A DNA stretch of 5,357 bases from Paraprevotella stercoravium (GCA_018883665.1 JAHLFU010000299.1:1-5357), one strand, 5' to 3'; numbered from the stretch's first letter, positions 1 through 5,290 are shown. Numbers and translations are program-made. The notes: generated by a model not told the origin, from the sequence alone.

Positions 1-237
1 GTCGTCCACCGAGGGATTCAGGGAGATGTGCAGTACCGGCTTCTCCGTGTTTCTGTTGGCGGCGAGGTAGCTGTCGAAAGCCCACAGTGTCTGCTGCATG
101 ACATTGTGGGGATTTCCGGTGAGGTCGGTAATCATGCGGTTACCCGCGATGATACGGGCGGTTGCCTCGTCCACTTTACGCTGGTTGTAGATGACCGCCC
201 CGTAGAGCGATACACCCCGGTTGATTTTAGCCACCAT
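1..237 (-). CDS. mobB: Relaxase MobB, N-terminal part (runs off left edge)
   Basis: The first 79 codons of a minus-strand gene start at the ATG at 237 and stay open to the window edge. The protein begins MVAKINRGVSLYGAVIYNQR and reaches LHISLNPS at residues 69-76. This is the pattern of Bacteroidales MobP-type relaxases (Relaxase family, PF03432): a conserved N-terminal block with tyrosines (Y12, Y17), either of which could be the nicking residue, and then the start of the histidine-containing motif (H70). The family nicks one strand at oriT, stays covalently bound to the 5' end and pilots the DNA into the transfer channel. The start codon lies inside the end of mobA (11-bp overlap), so the two are probably translationally coupled. 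The metal-binding histidines further downstream lie outside the window. Family assignment is confident; the exact catalytic tyrosine is not. Confidence 0.88.
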   Translation of the reverse strand, partial: MVAKINRGVSLYGAVIYNQRKVDEATARIIAGNRMITDLTGNPHNVMQQTLWAFDSYLAANRNTEKPVLHISLNPSVDD

Positions 238-727
238 TCTGCTGTTCCTCCTTCCTTCTTTTTATAAGGTATTCCTCCTCGAATTCCCGGGTAAGCATGA
301 CAATCCGCTTGCTCAGCACCACCAGGTCAATGGTAGCTTTCTCCAGGTTGCGGAGCAGGGCGAACGCCCGCTTCTCGCCGAAATTGGACTTGACTGCCTT
401 CACCGTCTGGTTGTAGTTGTTACCGATAGCCTGGAACTGGTGGTAGAAATTGGTCAGCCTGATGTAGTAGTCCATCGCCGCCTTGTCGATTCTGACCACC
501 TTCATTTCGCGTCCGAAAATCATCGCCTTGATGAACTTGGAATGCTGTTTCAGTCCAGATTTCTGGAACAGAATTTCAAAGTGGCTGTTCTCTTCCGAGT
601 TCAGCCGTACCACATAGCGGTGTACCGCCGGGTCTGTTTTCGGCTTCCGTCCCGCACCTTTTCTTGTCTTTCTTTTACTGTTTTCTTCCATACGCATTGA
701 GATTTTCTGTTGCTGATTTTCCGTCAT
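227..727 (-). CDS. mobA: MobA-like relaxosome accessory protein
   Basis: The 166-codon product resembles MobA of Bacteroides conjugative transposons, a small DNA-binding protein that helps the relaxase recognise oriT. The N-terminus (residues 18-30) is very basic and includes an AT-hook-like GRKPK. Residues 37-82 (RYVVRLNSEEN onward) look like a ribbon-helix-helix region. A helical C-terminal part contains IGNNYNQTVKAV (101-112), close to the GNN-NQ signature of MobC-type relaxosome proteins, followed by a probable coiled coil to about residue 155. The ATG at 727 is used here, but M11 and M13 are also possible starts, and M13 (MEENSKRK) resembles the usual N-terminus of homologues as I remember them. 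A perfect inverted repeat abuts the 727 start, so either translation is controlled there or a downstream start is used. The gene overlaps mobB, forms an operon with it, and is divergent from traA. Confidence 0.88.
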   Translation of the reverse strand: MTENQQQKISMRMEENSKRKTRKGAGRKPKTDPAVHRYVVRLNSEENSHFEILFQKSGLKQHSKFIKAMIFGREMKVVRIDKAAMDYYIRLTNFYHQFQAIGNNYNQTVKAVKSNFGEKRAFALLRNLEKATIDLVVLSKRIVMLTREFEEEYLIKRRKEEQQNGG

Positions 728-752
728 GGATTTCCGACTTTGGAGGAAATCC
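728..752. repeat. Perfect 8-bp inverted repeat abutting the mobA start
   Basis: GGATTTCC (728-735) and GGAAATCC (745-752) are exact reverse complements separated by 9 nt. A second, overlapping hairpin is possible between GGAGG (742-746) and CCTCC (752-756). The repeat touches the mobA ATG at 727, so in mRNA it would form a stem right at the initiation region. In DNA it could be a MobA or relaxase binding site. The pairing is seen directly; the role is inferred. Confidence 0.7.
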
Positions 753-774
753 CTCCCGAGCCTTCAGGCGAGCG

Positions 775-829
775 GCAAGTTTGTTTTGAGTGCCCGAATT
801 TATTTCGGGTGCCTCAAAACACAACTTGC
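775..829. repeat. Long near-perfect hairpin
   Basis: The left arm (775-790, GCAAGTTTGTTTTGAG) pairs with the right arm (813-829) with a single bulged base. Inside it, CCCGAA (793-798) pairs with TTCGGG (804-809) around a 5-nt loop. The stem is almost continuous if G-U pairs are allowed at the junction, giving more than 20 paired positions. It is the strongest secondary structure in the mob-tra intergenic region. It could act in single-stranded oriT DNA or in the mobA 5' leader RNA. Confidence 0.75.
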
Positions 830-830
830 T

Positions 831-846
831 ATGTTCGCTTGAACAT
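831..846. repeat. 6-bp perfect hairpin
   Basis: ATGTTC (831-836) and GAACAT (841-846) are exact reverse complements around the loop GCTT. It sits directly beside the long hairpin, inside the outer 762/860 repeat. Confidence 0.6.
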
Positions 847-854
847 GAATTTGC

Positions 855-883
855 CTGAAGTCAAATTGAGTTTTGATCTTCAG
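855..883. repeat. 11-bp hairpin with one bulge
   Basis: CTGAAGTCAAA (855-865) pairs with TTTGA (872-876) plus CTTCAG (878-883), with one unpaired T at 877 and a 6-nt loop. Its left arm shares bases 855-860 with the outer 762/860 repeat, so the two pairings cannot both form. Confidence 0.65.
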
Positions 884-938
884 CCTCATTCTTCGGCTTC
901 GGGATAACTCCATCCGGCATCCATTCCGTTGTCGGTGG

Positions 939-969
939 CAAAGTTACAGCGGTATATCTACCTATAAAA
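939..969 (-). promoter_or_regulatory. Probable Bacteroides-type promoter for mobA-mobB
   Basis: Read on the minus strand, TAACTTTG (946 down to 939) matches the Bacteroides -7 consensus TAnnTTTG exactly. Nineteen bases upstream lies TTTT (969-966), one mismatch from the -33 element TTTG, at the normal 19-21 nt spacing. Transcription would start near 930 and give a leader of about 200 nt through all the hairpins before mobA. The match is by eye only. Confidence 0.5.
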
Positions 970-980
970 CAGTATGTTAT

Positions 981-1019
981 ATGTAATAGGACGTCATACG
1001 ATGACAAGGGTCGTCACCG
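981..1019. promoter_or_regulatory. CGTCA/GATG motif shared with the traE upstream region
   Basis: This 39-bp stretch aligns without gaps to 5175-5213 at 25 of 39 positions. Shared blocks are ATGTAA at the left, GATG-N-CA in the middle and TCGTCA at the right. It contains the inverted repeat GTCAT-acg-ATGAC and two CGTCA copies 20 bp apart. It could be an operator coordinating the traA and traE transcription units. It is short, so chance similarity is not excluded. Confidence 0.35.
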
Positions 1020-1105
1020 TCTCCGGATGATGGCGATTATTCGGGAAAATCCTTTTTTATTTGCAGTGTGAATGATGGAATTTGTGCAATACTTAACAAC
1101 TGAAT

Positions 1106-1289
1106 TACTGCAGTACTGACTGTGTGAATGCAGTATTGACTGACAGAACGACTGATTGGCTGGAGTACTGCACATCGGAAGTAGATAATGACTGGCGTAC
1201 TGATGTTATGCAGTAGTGATGTAAAGCAGTGATGATGTACTGGCGTGATGCTGTAATGACAGATTGCATATATCCAGTCAGCCAGTAAG
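1106..1289. repeat. Degenerate 20-bp-period ACTG/CAGT array (candidate partition site or operator)
   Basis: Between 1106 and 1289 the tetramer ACTG occurs 9 times and its reverse complement CAGT 6 times. Random sequence of this length would give between one and two. Written in rows of 20 from 1110, the blocks line up: G starts 7 of 9 rows, A is at position 19 in 8 of 9 and at position 10 in 7 of 9. GCAGTACTGACTG (1110-1122) recurs as GCAGTATTGACTG (1130-1142), GTACTG occurs four times, and TACTGCAGTA (1106-1115) is palindromic. The array ends 39 bp before traA. ParA partners of the ribbon-helix-helix type (ParG and omega families) bind arrays of short repeated boxes upstream of parA, so a site for TraB is the natural inference. 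No coding frame is supported here. Confidence 0.7.
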
Positions 1290-1328
1290 TATGGAATCTG
1301 TTATGTTTAATATAAAAGCAAAAAGCGT

Positions 1329-2117
1329 ATGAAAAAAGAAACAGTTTATGTTGCCCTTTGCAACCAGAAGGGCGGAGTCGGCAAATCGGCCATGACGATT
1401 TTGCTTGCCGGGTATTACCATTACCTGAAAGGACTGAATGTTGCGGTTGTTGACTGTGATTACCCACAGTTCAGTCTGGTCCGTATGAAAGAGAGGGATA
1501 TGCGTACTGTCGAGCACAGCGAATATTTCAAGCAGCTGATGGTATCCCAGTTCGAGCGTATCAAGAAGAAAGCCTACACGATTGTAGGATCGAAGGCGGA
1601 GAATGCCCGTCAGACGGCAGACGAACTGGCGGCGGGCGGTGATTATGACCTGATTATCGTGGATCTGCCCGGAACGGTAAATTCCAGAGGGGTTCTCAAT
1701 ACCATTGTCAATATGGATTACGTGCTGACTCCGATTGTTCCGGACCGGATAGTGATGCAGAGCAGTCTGTCATTTTCCACAACCGTCCTGGATTATATCA
1801 GGGAAATGAAGGATATTCCGTTGAAAGAGTTCTTCTTTTTCTGGACCAAAAAGGATGCCCGTGCTTCAACGGAAGTATTCGACGCCTATTGTGCCATTAT
1901 GCACAAGTTGGAATTGAATGTTCTGGATACCATTGTTCCGGAAACCAACCGTTATGAAAAGGAATTGTCACTTCTCAACAAATCCTTTTTCCGCTGTACC
2001 CTTTTCCCGCCTCCAACCAAACTGATGAAAGGCAGCGGACTCGCAGAACTTGCAGAGGAACTTTTTGTTAAATTAAAACTGGAATGTCATGGCGAAGAAA
2101 CAGGTAACGGTAAATGA
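1329..2117 (+). CDS. traA: TraA, ParA-family ATPase of the conjugative element
   Basis: The 262-codon product is a ParA/MinD-type P-loop ATPase of normal family length. It has the deviant Walker A motif KGGVGKS (residues 14-20, with the ParA signature lysine K14 and P-loop lysine K19). The A' region is VVDCDYPQ (D42, D44), and Walker B is YDLIIVDLPG (D112). ParA proteins form ATP-dependent dimers that bind DNA non-specifically and are driven by a small DNA-bound partner to position or segregate DNA. In Bacteroidales conjugative transposons the first tra gene is of this type and is annotated TraA; its exact role in transfer or maintenance is not settled to my knowledge. The 3' end overlaps traB by 29 bp, as in parAB-like operons. 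A 20-bp repeat array lies just upstream. I saw no good -33/-7 promoter pair; TATGTTTA at 1302-1309 is a weak -7 candidate. Confidence 0.92.
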   Translation: MKKETVYVALCNQKGGVGKSAMTILLAGYYHYLKGLNVAVVDCDYPQFSLVRMKERDMRTVEHSEYFKQLMVSQFERIKKKAYTIVGSKAENARQTADELAAGGDYDLIIVDLPGTVNSRGVLNTIVNMDYVLTPIVPDRIVMQSSLSFSTTVLDYIREMKDIPLKEFFFFWTKKDARASTEVFDAYCAIMHKLELNVLDTIVPETNRYEKELSLLNKSFFRCTLFPPPTKLMKGSGLAELAEELFVKLKLECHGEETGNGK

Positions 2118-2526
2118 GGAACTTCTCCGGGGAATTATGGCAGGGGATGTTCCGGTCTATGGCAAGAATGCTCCGAAAGACGTAATCATTGACGAGGAAT
2201 CTGTAGAAGAAGATATACAGGAAAAGGGGGATGATACCGGCGGTCATGATATGAAAAGTGCCGTAAGACAAAAAAAACGCAAGGATGAATCCGGTTCGTA
2301 CCGCAGGCAGTTCCTTAAGGGTGGTAATATCCAGTTGAGACAGCAGGCCTATATCAGTCTGGAAAATTACCAGTTCATACGGAGATTCCTGTCCGTTGTG
2401 GCCCCGGGAGTCAGTATGTCAAAATATATCGATGATATTCTGACCGCTCATTTGGAGCAGTACCGGGAGGAAATAAACAGTCTTTATAACAATCAGATCA
2501 ATAATCAACCTTTATACAAAGAATAG
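2089..2526 (+). CDS. traB: TraB, DUF3408-like small DNA-binding partner of TraA
   Basis: The 145-codon product has a charged, probably disordered N-terminal half (residues 1-75, acidic 35-50, then basic 60-75). Its compact C-terminal domain (about 80-135, around RQQAYISLENYQFIRRFLSV and VSMSKYIDDILTAHLEQY) matches my memory of DUF3408 proteins in Bacteroidales conjugative transposons. A predicted beta strand followed by two helices fits a ribbon-helix-helix fold. A small protein of this layout just after parA fits the ParG/omega class of ParA partners, where the flexible N-terminus stimulates the ATPase and the C-terminal fold binds repeated DNA boxes. The gene overlaps traA by 29 bp, suggesting coupled translation. 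The functional role is inferred; the DUF3408 assignment is by recognition only. Confidence 0.8.
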   Translation: MAKKQVTVNEELLRGIMAGDVPVYGKNAPKDVIIDEESVEEDIQEKGDDTGGHDMKSAVRQKKRKDESGSYRRQFLKGGNIQLRQQAYISLENYQFIRRFLSVVAPGVSMSKYIDDILTAHLEQYREEINSLYNNQINNQPLYKE

Positions 2527-2613
2527 TTAGGGAACATATTCATGAAAATGACATTGAAAGTGTCCGTAACAGAAATTGTATAATGGGAATAACACCAAAT
2601 AATTGTAAGCACT

Positions 2614-3399
2614 ATGGTAACGATTTTATATTTTATGGTCAAGACGATATGTGTGACCATCATACTTAATCATTTATGGGTATTTGTTTTCGGAAGCAGA
2701 ATGTACGGTTTATGGGACGGGGTTGTCCGTTGGCTACGTATCGTCCGTGTCAGGTCATGGAAACTTCACAGGAAATATCTGAAGAAGAAAAAGGACGCAC
2801 GGCGAAAACCGGAAACACAGACCACGTCTGAAGATATGGTGCCGGTAGGAAAGCACATTCATGAGAATTCTGCCGTAAGTGAAACCGCATCACCGGTTTC
2901 AGATGATGATGTAATCGGCAAGACAAAGATTGTATATCTTGAAGATCCTGATATTCGGAAGAAAGTACCGGTTCGTTCTGAACCTTTGGAGAAGATACCT
3001 GTAGAGGAAGACAGGGAAATCAATGCCGATGATGTGGATGACACTCTTTCTGGCGGGAAAAACGGTCTGTCCGATGAAGAAAAACGTGAATTGATGGTTT
3101 CTGCGGATTCTGAACCGGACCCGGATTTCAATACTGCATTGACATATGAAGACATGAACAATATGGCTGATGTGCTGGTGGATAACTCTACTGATGAGAC
3201 CAAGATTATCCGTGCTGTCCACACTATACGGCATAAGCTGTCCGGCACCCAATTGCTGGCTTTCCTTGAAAATGAATCCGGTTTCCAACAGAAAATAGAC
3301 AATCTTATTGACGAATATATGGATAAGGTCGAAGGTTTTACGAAGCAGGATGCCGGGGAAAAAGCCGATATTTCTTTTGATATAAGGAAATATACTTAG
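2614..3399 (+). CDS. traD: TraD-like conjugal transfer protein with N-terminal membrane anchor
   Basis: The 261-codon product resembles proteins annotated TraD in Bacteroidales conjugative transposons, judged from its position after traA-traB and its layout. This is not the F-plasmid TraD coupling ATPase: there is no Walker motif. It has one hydrophobic segment (residues about 3-27) and then a strongly basic stretch (about 39-66), which predicts a cytoplasmic C-terminus. A long acidic, low-complexity linker (about 85-175) follows, and then a compact helical C-terminal domain (about 176-242, from TALTYEDMNNMADVL). The start at 2614 is the first ATG before the membrane segment; M8 is an alternative. 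An 87-bp gap separates it from traB, holding only a 13-codon ORF at 2542-2583. The molecular function is unknown to me. Confidence 0.7.
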   Translation: MVTILYFMVKTICVTIILNHLWVFVFGSRMYGLWDGVVRWLRIVRVRSWKLHRKYLKKKKDARRKPETQTTSEDMVPVGKHIHENSAVSETASPVSDDDVIGKTKIVYLEDPDIRKKVPVRSEPLEKIPVEEDREINADDVDDTLSGGKNGLSDEEKRELMVSADSEPDPDFNTALTYEDMNNMADVLVDNSTDETKIIRAVHTIRHKLSGTQLLAFLENESGFQQKIDNLIDEYMDKVEGFTKQDAGEKADISFDIRKYT

Positions 3400-3430
3400 C
3401 CGTTTAGTAAAAAAGGTGTGGCATTAAACG

Positions 3431-3472
3431 ATGATAACCCAGAAAGTTAGATAAAACTTTCTGGGTTATCAT
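3431..3472. terminator. 18-bp perfect hairpin after traD
   Basis: Bases 3431-3448 and 3455-3472 are exact reverse complements over 18 bp around the loop AGATAA. It begins 31 bp after the traD stop, between traD and the minus-strand genes facing it, so it could stop transcription from both sides. There is no T-run directly after it on the plus strand. On the minus strand a run of six T follows after about 17 nt. It would separate traA-traB-traD from traE transcriptionally. Confidence 0.7.
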
Positions 3473-4025
3473 TCATTAGTTACACTATTAAAGGCTTATT
3501 TGAATATAGTTTTTGATTATCCGTATTATTTTCAGTTCGTTACATTACATACATGGTATAGTACCCTGTAGATTACACCTTACAAATATTTTTCTTTATA
3601 ATCCAATGATATCACCGACATGTAACACAGTTGGAGGCATTGTTTCTGCTGTACAATTATATTTTTGAAAAGTTCTTTCTTCTTTTATAACCTTTTGCTT
3701 TATAAGTTTATTATCAATGAAAGTTGGCTCTGTGACTATGCGGAGAGTAGCCAGCCTTTCGACGAAATAAAACATCGCCATATACTCAAAGAGGTTGTTG
3801 ATGTTGCAGAGGGGGTGTATGATAGGTAATCATAGAATATGCAACAAAGATTGCAAAGATGATAAATATATCTTCCTTTACGAGTTAGTAACCGTTCTAA
3901 TTTAATCTATGATTTCAAAACGGCACTTGCATAGAATAGAATAGTTCTTCTTAAAGGTGTGGAAGTTGTCGAATGATATGGCATTGGATAATAAGACATT
4001 TGAAATCCAAGAATTTTTTCATACT
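3473..4025. other. AT-rich stretch with at most one doubtful short ORF
   Basis: No convincing gene is visible here. It holds the doubtful minus-strand ORF 3596-3781. It also has a stop-to-stop open frame of about 39 codons on the minus strand (roughly 3900-4020) with no ATG start, directly downstream of the lipoprotein gene. Base composition is clearly more AT-rich than traA-traD. I see no RNA gene, insertion sequence or attachment site. Confidence 0.5.
3596..3781 (-). CDS. Doubtful 61-codon hypothetical ORF
   Basis: I do not recognise this product. It starts MAMFYFVERLATLRIV and ends PTVLHVGDIIGL. The middle is lysine- and glutamate-rich (IDNKLIKQKVIKEERTF). The same frame is open for 16 more codons upstream, to a stop at about 3832, with no other ATG. 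I found no signal peptide, membrane segment or TAnnTTTG promoter box just upstream. It may be a real small gene, the 3' remnant of a longer gene, or chance. It converges on the hairpin at 3431-3472. Confidence 0.25.
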   Translation of the reverse strand: MAMFYFVERLATLRIVTEPTFIDNKLIKQKVIKEERTFQKYNCTAETMPPTVLHVGDIIGL

Positions 4026-4457
4026 TTATTTCTTTCTGAATAGTGTGATAACCTCATCCGATGGTTTACCATCCACACAACACTGCACTTGCATAGATTC
4101 ACCTTCAATCACGCCGTAATATTCTGTTGTGGACGAATTGGGCGATTCTGTTAAAGTTACGGAATGTGTCAATGGAGAGTAACTTACATATTTAGTAACC
4201 CTATTAACTGACATAAGCGTTTCGATTCCCGTTTCAACAGTACAGCTTGTCCCATCTTCGGAAAATATAAATCCTAAAATTGCCGTATGTGTTTCCTCCA
4301 CACCCTCATTGGTAGCCGTGGAGACAACATGGCTGCCATACCATTCAGTTTCGGCAATATTTGTCAAATTATCGTTGTCGTTGTCACTGCATGCCGTCAG
4401 TCCTGCCACGGCGAGGAATACCATGAGCAGCATTCCGAAAAAGTCTTTCGTATTCAT
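4026..4457 (-). CDS. Small surface-type lipoprotein, lipocalin-like
   Basis: The 143-codon product has a classic lipoprotein signal peptide. After K4 comes a hydrophobic core FFGMLLMVFLAVAGL, and the lipobox LTAC follows with C23 as the lipidated residue. The residues after it (SDNDNDN) are acidic, like the export signal that sends many Bacteroidetes lipoproteins to the outer surface. The mature part of about 120 residues looks all-beta. ETEWYGSHVV, FIFSEDGTSC and EYYGVIEGESMQV are spaced as in small lipocalin-like Bacteroides lipoproteins, and it ends in a strand plus RKK. The gene is opposite to the tra genes around it, in AT-rich sequence, with its own promoter candidate at 4574-4581. It is likely cargo of the element. 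The function is unknown; surface or entry exclusion is one possibility but nothing in the sequence proves it. Confidence 0.8.
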   Translation of the reverse strand: MNTKDFFGMLLMVFLAVAGLTACSDNDNDNLTNIAETEWYGSHVVSTATNEGVEETHTAILGFIFSEDGTSCTVETGIETLMSVNRVTKYVSYSPLTHSVTLTESPNSSTTEYYGVIEGESMQVQCCVDGKPSDEVITLFRKK

Positions 4458-4511
4458 TTTTTATCTATTTTAATTGTTAGCTATTATAAAAATGCATGAA
4501 CCATAAAAATA

Positions 4512-4560
4512 TTGCATCTCGAATGCAACTTTTTATTTCGCATGTCTTGAATAAAGTTGC
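4512..4560. repeat. Overlapping inverted repeats in the lipoprotein leader
   Basis: TTGCAT (4512-4517) pairs with ATGCAA (4523-4528) around a 5-nt loop. GCAACTTT (4525-4532) is the exact reverse complement of AAAGTTGC (4553-4560). The two pairings share bases 4525-4528, so only one can form at a time. Both lie in the expected 5' untranslated leader, or just downstream of the promoter, of the lipoprotein gene, as a possible operator or RNA switch. Confidence 0.5.
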
Positions 4561-4573
4561 TCCAATTCAAATA

Positions 4574-4581
4574 CAAAGGTA
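4574..4581 (-). promoter_or_regulatory. -7 box, candidate promoter of the lipoprotein gene
   Basis: On the minus strand TACCTTTG (4581 down to 4574) matches the Bacteroides -7 consensus TAnnTTTG exactly. I see no good -33 TTTG at 19-21 nt upstream. The start of transcription would fall near 4567, giving a leader of about 110 nt before the ATG at 4457. Confidence 0.45.
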
Positions 4582-5174
4582 GTGATATTTTTATCAATGA
4601 GCTTCTGTGTAGAGCGAAAATTAGGATTTTAAGACTTATTCCATACACCATTTGTACCACTATTGGCTCTCGAAGCGCAAAACATGCTAAAAATCAATCG
4701 TGGCAAACAATTCCCGACATAATTCCTTTGTGGTTTTGACCTCATTCCAAGCGGCTATTGACAAAGTATAAAAACACCTACCGTTTGTTAAGTTTGTGTT
4801 AAATGTTTGTCTTAAACCAACCTTTTTCTTTCTCTCTTTGCTTCTCCCCAAAACGGCTTTTTCACCCTGTTTCTTACAGCGATTATTTTTGTACCGATAC
4901 TTCTATATCATTGATAATCAATCATAAATACTCTCCCGCGTGTATTCCTCATCAAATCTGCTATATCCTTTTTAATAGAGATTTTCTACCATATTCTCTG
5001 ATTTATCCGATGAAATGTCGGTACTCGTTTATGAAATCCGTCGTATGTATGGATTATGATTTTCTATTATTCCGGCTGTCGCATGTCGAGAAATAGCGAA
5101 GGCACGAGCGACCTTCGCCGGAAGAATCAAAAGTCGTTTTTCCACTGTTTTTCGTCACTGGAATTTCCCTGCTG
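4582..5174. other. AT-rich stretch without a recognisable gene
   Basis: About 600 bp has no supported coding region on either strand. The plus-strand frames at 4557-4739 and 4803-5096 are rich in F, S, C and Y and look like non-coding AT-rich sequence. Sampled lines are about one-third G+C, against about half in traA. A perfect -7 box TAAGTTTG at 4789-4796 on the plus strand has no -33 partner. The only clear structure is the hairpin at 5096-5118. Confidence 0.5.
5070..5123. repeat. Hairpin plus enclosing inverted repeat upstream of traE
   Basis: GCGAAGG (5096-5102) pairs exactly with CCTTCGC (5112-5118) around a 9-nt loop. TTCCGGC (5070-5076) is the reverse complement of GCCGGAA (5117-5123), which overlaps the hairpin by two bases. 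This GC-rich island is unlike the AT-rich sequence to its left and may mark the right boundary of the cargo block or a terminator. Confidence 0.5.
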
Positions 5175-5213
5175 ATGTAACGTAATGACACCCGATGTCA
5201 CGCATCGTCAGTG
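5175..5213. promoter_or_regulatory. Candidate operator upstream of traE, shared with the traA side
   Basis: It contains two interleaved perfect inverted repeats: TGACA (5186-5190) with TGTCA (5196-5200), and CGATG (5193-5197) with CATCG (5203-5207), each with a 5-nt spacer. It aligns without gaps to 981-1019 at 25 of 39 positions. It ends at the -33 side of the candidate traE promoter, a usual place for an activator or repressor site. Confidence 0.4.
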
Positions 5214-5246
5214 TTGTAAATCAATAAATTAAGCGTTATATATTCG
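5214..5246 (+). promoter_or_regulatory. Weak candidate promoter for traE
   Basis: TATATTCG (5239-5246) differs from the -7 consensus TAnnTTTG at one fixed base. TTG at 5214-5216 could serve as a partial -33 element, but the spacing of 22 nt is slightly long. A separate promoter is expected because a strong hairpin and 1.9 kb of opposite-strand sequence separate traE from traD. Confidence 0.3.
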
Positions 5247-5290
5247 TGGTCGAAATCATTTTTTGTCTCACCAATTAAAAGTTTCGACAC

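Larger units (their letters stand above)
762..860. repeat. Outer 8-bp inverted repeat enclosing two hairpins
   Basis: CTTCAGGC (762-769) is the exact reverse complement of GCCTGAAG (853-860). Between them lie the long hairpin 775-829 and the short hairpin 831-846, so a single strand could fold into a three-way-junction-like structure. The right arm can alternatively pair with CTTCAG at 878-883, which would exclude this outer stem. Confidence 0.65.
728..905. other. Candidate origin of transfer (oriT) / relaxosome region
   Basis: This non-coding stretch lies directly upstream of mobA-mobB and between the divergent mob and tra units, where oriT is expected when it sits next to the relaxosome genes. 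It is unusually rich in inverted repeats: 728-752, 762-769 with 853-860, 775-829, 831-846 and 855-883. Such hairpins are typical of relaxase and accessory-protein binding near a nic site. I cannot assign the nic position, because I do not recognise a known nic consensus by eye. The plus-strand open frame across this stretch follows the palindromes and does not look coding. Confidence 0.55.

Noticed and set aside
710..907. 65-codon plus-strand open frame over the mob-tra intergenic region
   Set aside because: It runs through the nested inverted repeats of the candidate oriT, and its product shows no recognisable domain; the openness follows from the palindromes.
1106..1289. CRISPR array
   Set aside because: The repeat is only 20 bp, degenerate and without conserved long repeats separated by unique spacers, and no cas genes are present.
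1105..1467. 120-codon minus-strand open frame over the ACTG array and the start of traA
   Set aside because: Its composition (S, Q, Y, T rich) comes from the tetramer repeats, and it runs antisense into the clear ParA motif region of traA.
2542..2583. 13-codon ORF (MKMTLKVSVTEIV) between traB and traD
   Set aside because: Too short to support as a gene. It could be a leader peptide or a remnant of a lost gene, but nothing in the sequence distinguishes this from chance.
3412..3962. Direct repeat AAAGGTGTGG at 3412-3421 and 3953-3962, considered as an insertion scar
   Set aside because: A 10-bp repeat is expected by chance in a few kilobases, and the flanks do not continue the match.
3900..4020. 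Stop-to-stop minus-strand frame of about 39 codons after the lipoprotein gene
   Set aside because: It has no start codon and no recognised family. Frames of this length are not rare in AT-rich DNA, though a gene remnant remains possible.
4557..4739. 60-codon plus-strand open frame starting at TTG
   Set aside because: It has a non-ATG start, overlaps the lipoprotein promoter on the other strand and has no recognisable features.
4803..5096. 97-codon plus-strand open frame
   Set aside because: The product is dominated by F, S, Y, C, I and L with no domain, signal peptide or promoter pair; it looks like random AT-rich sequence.
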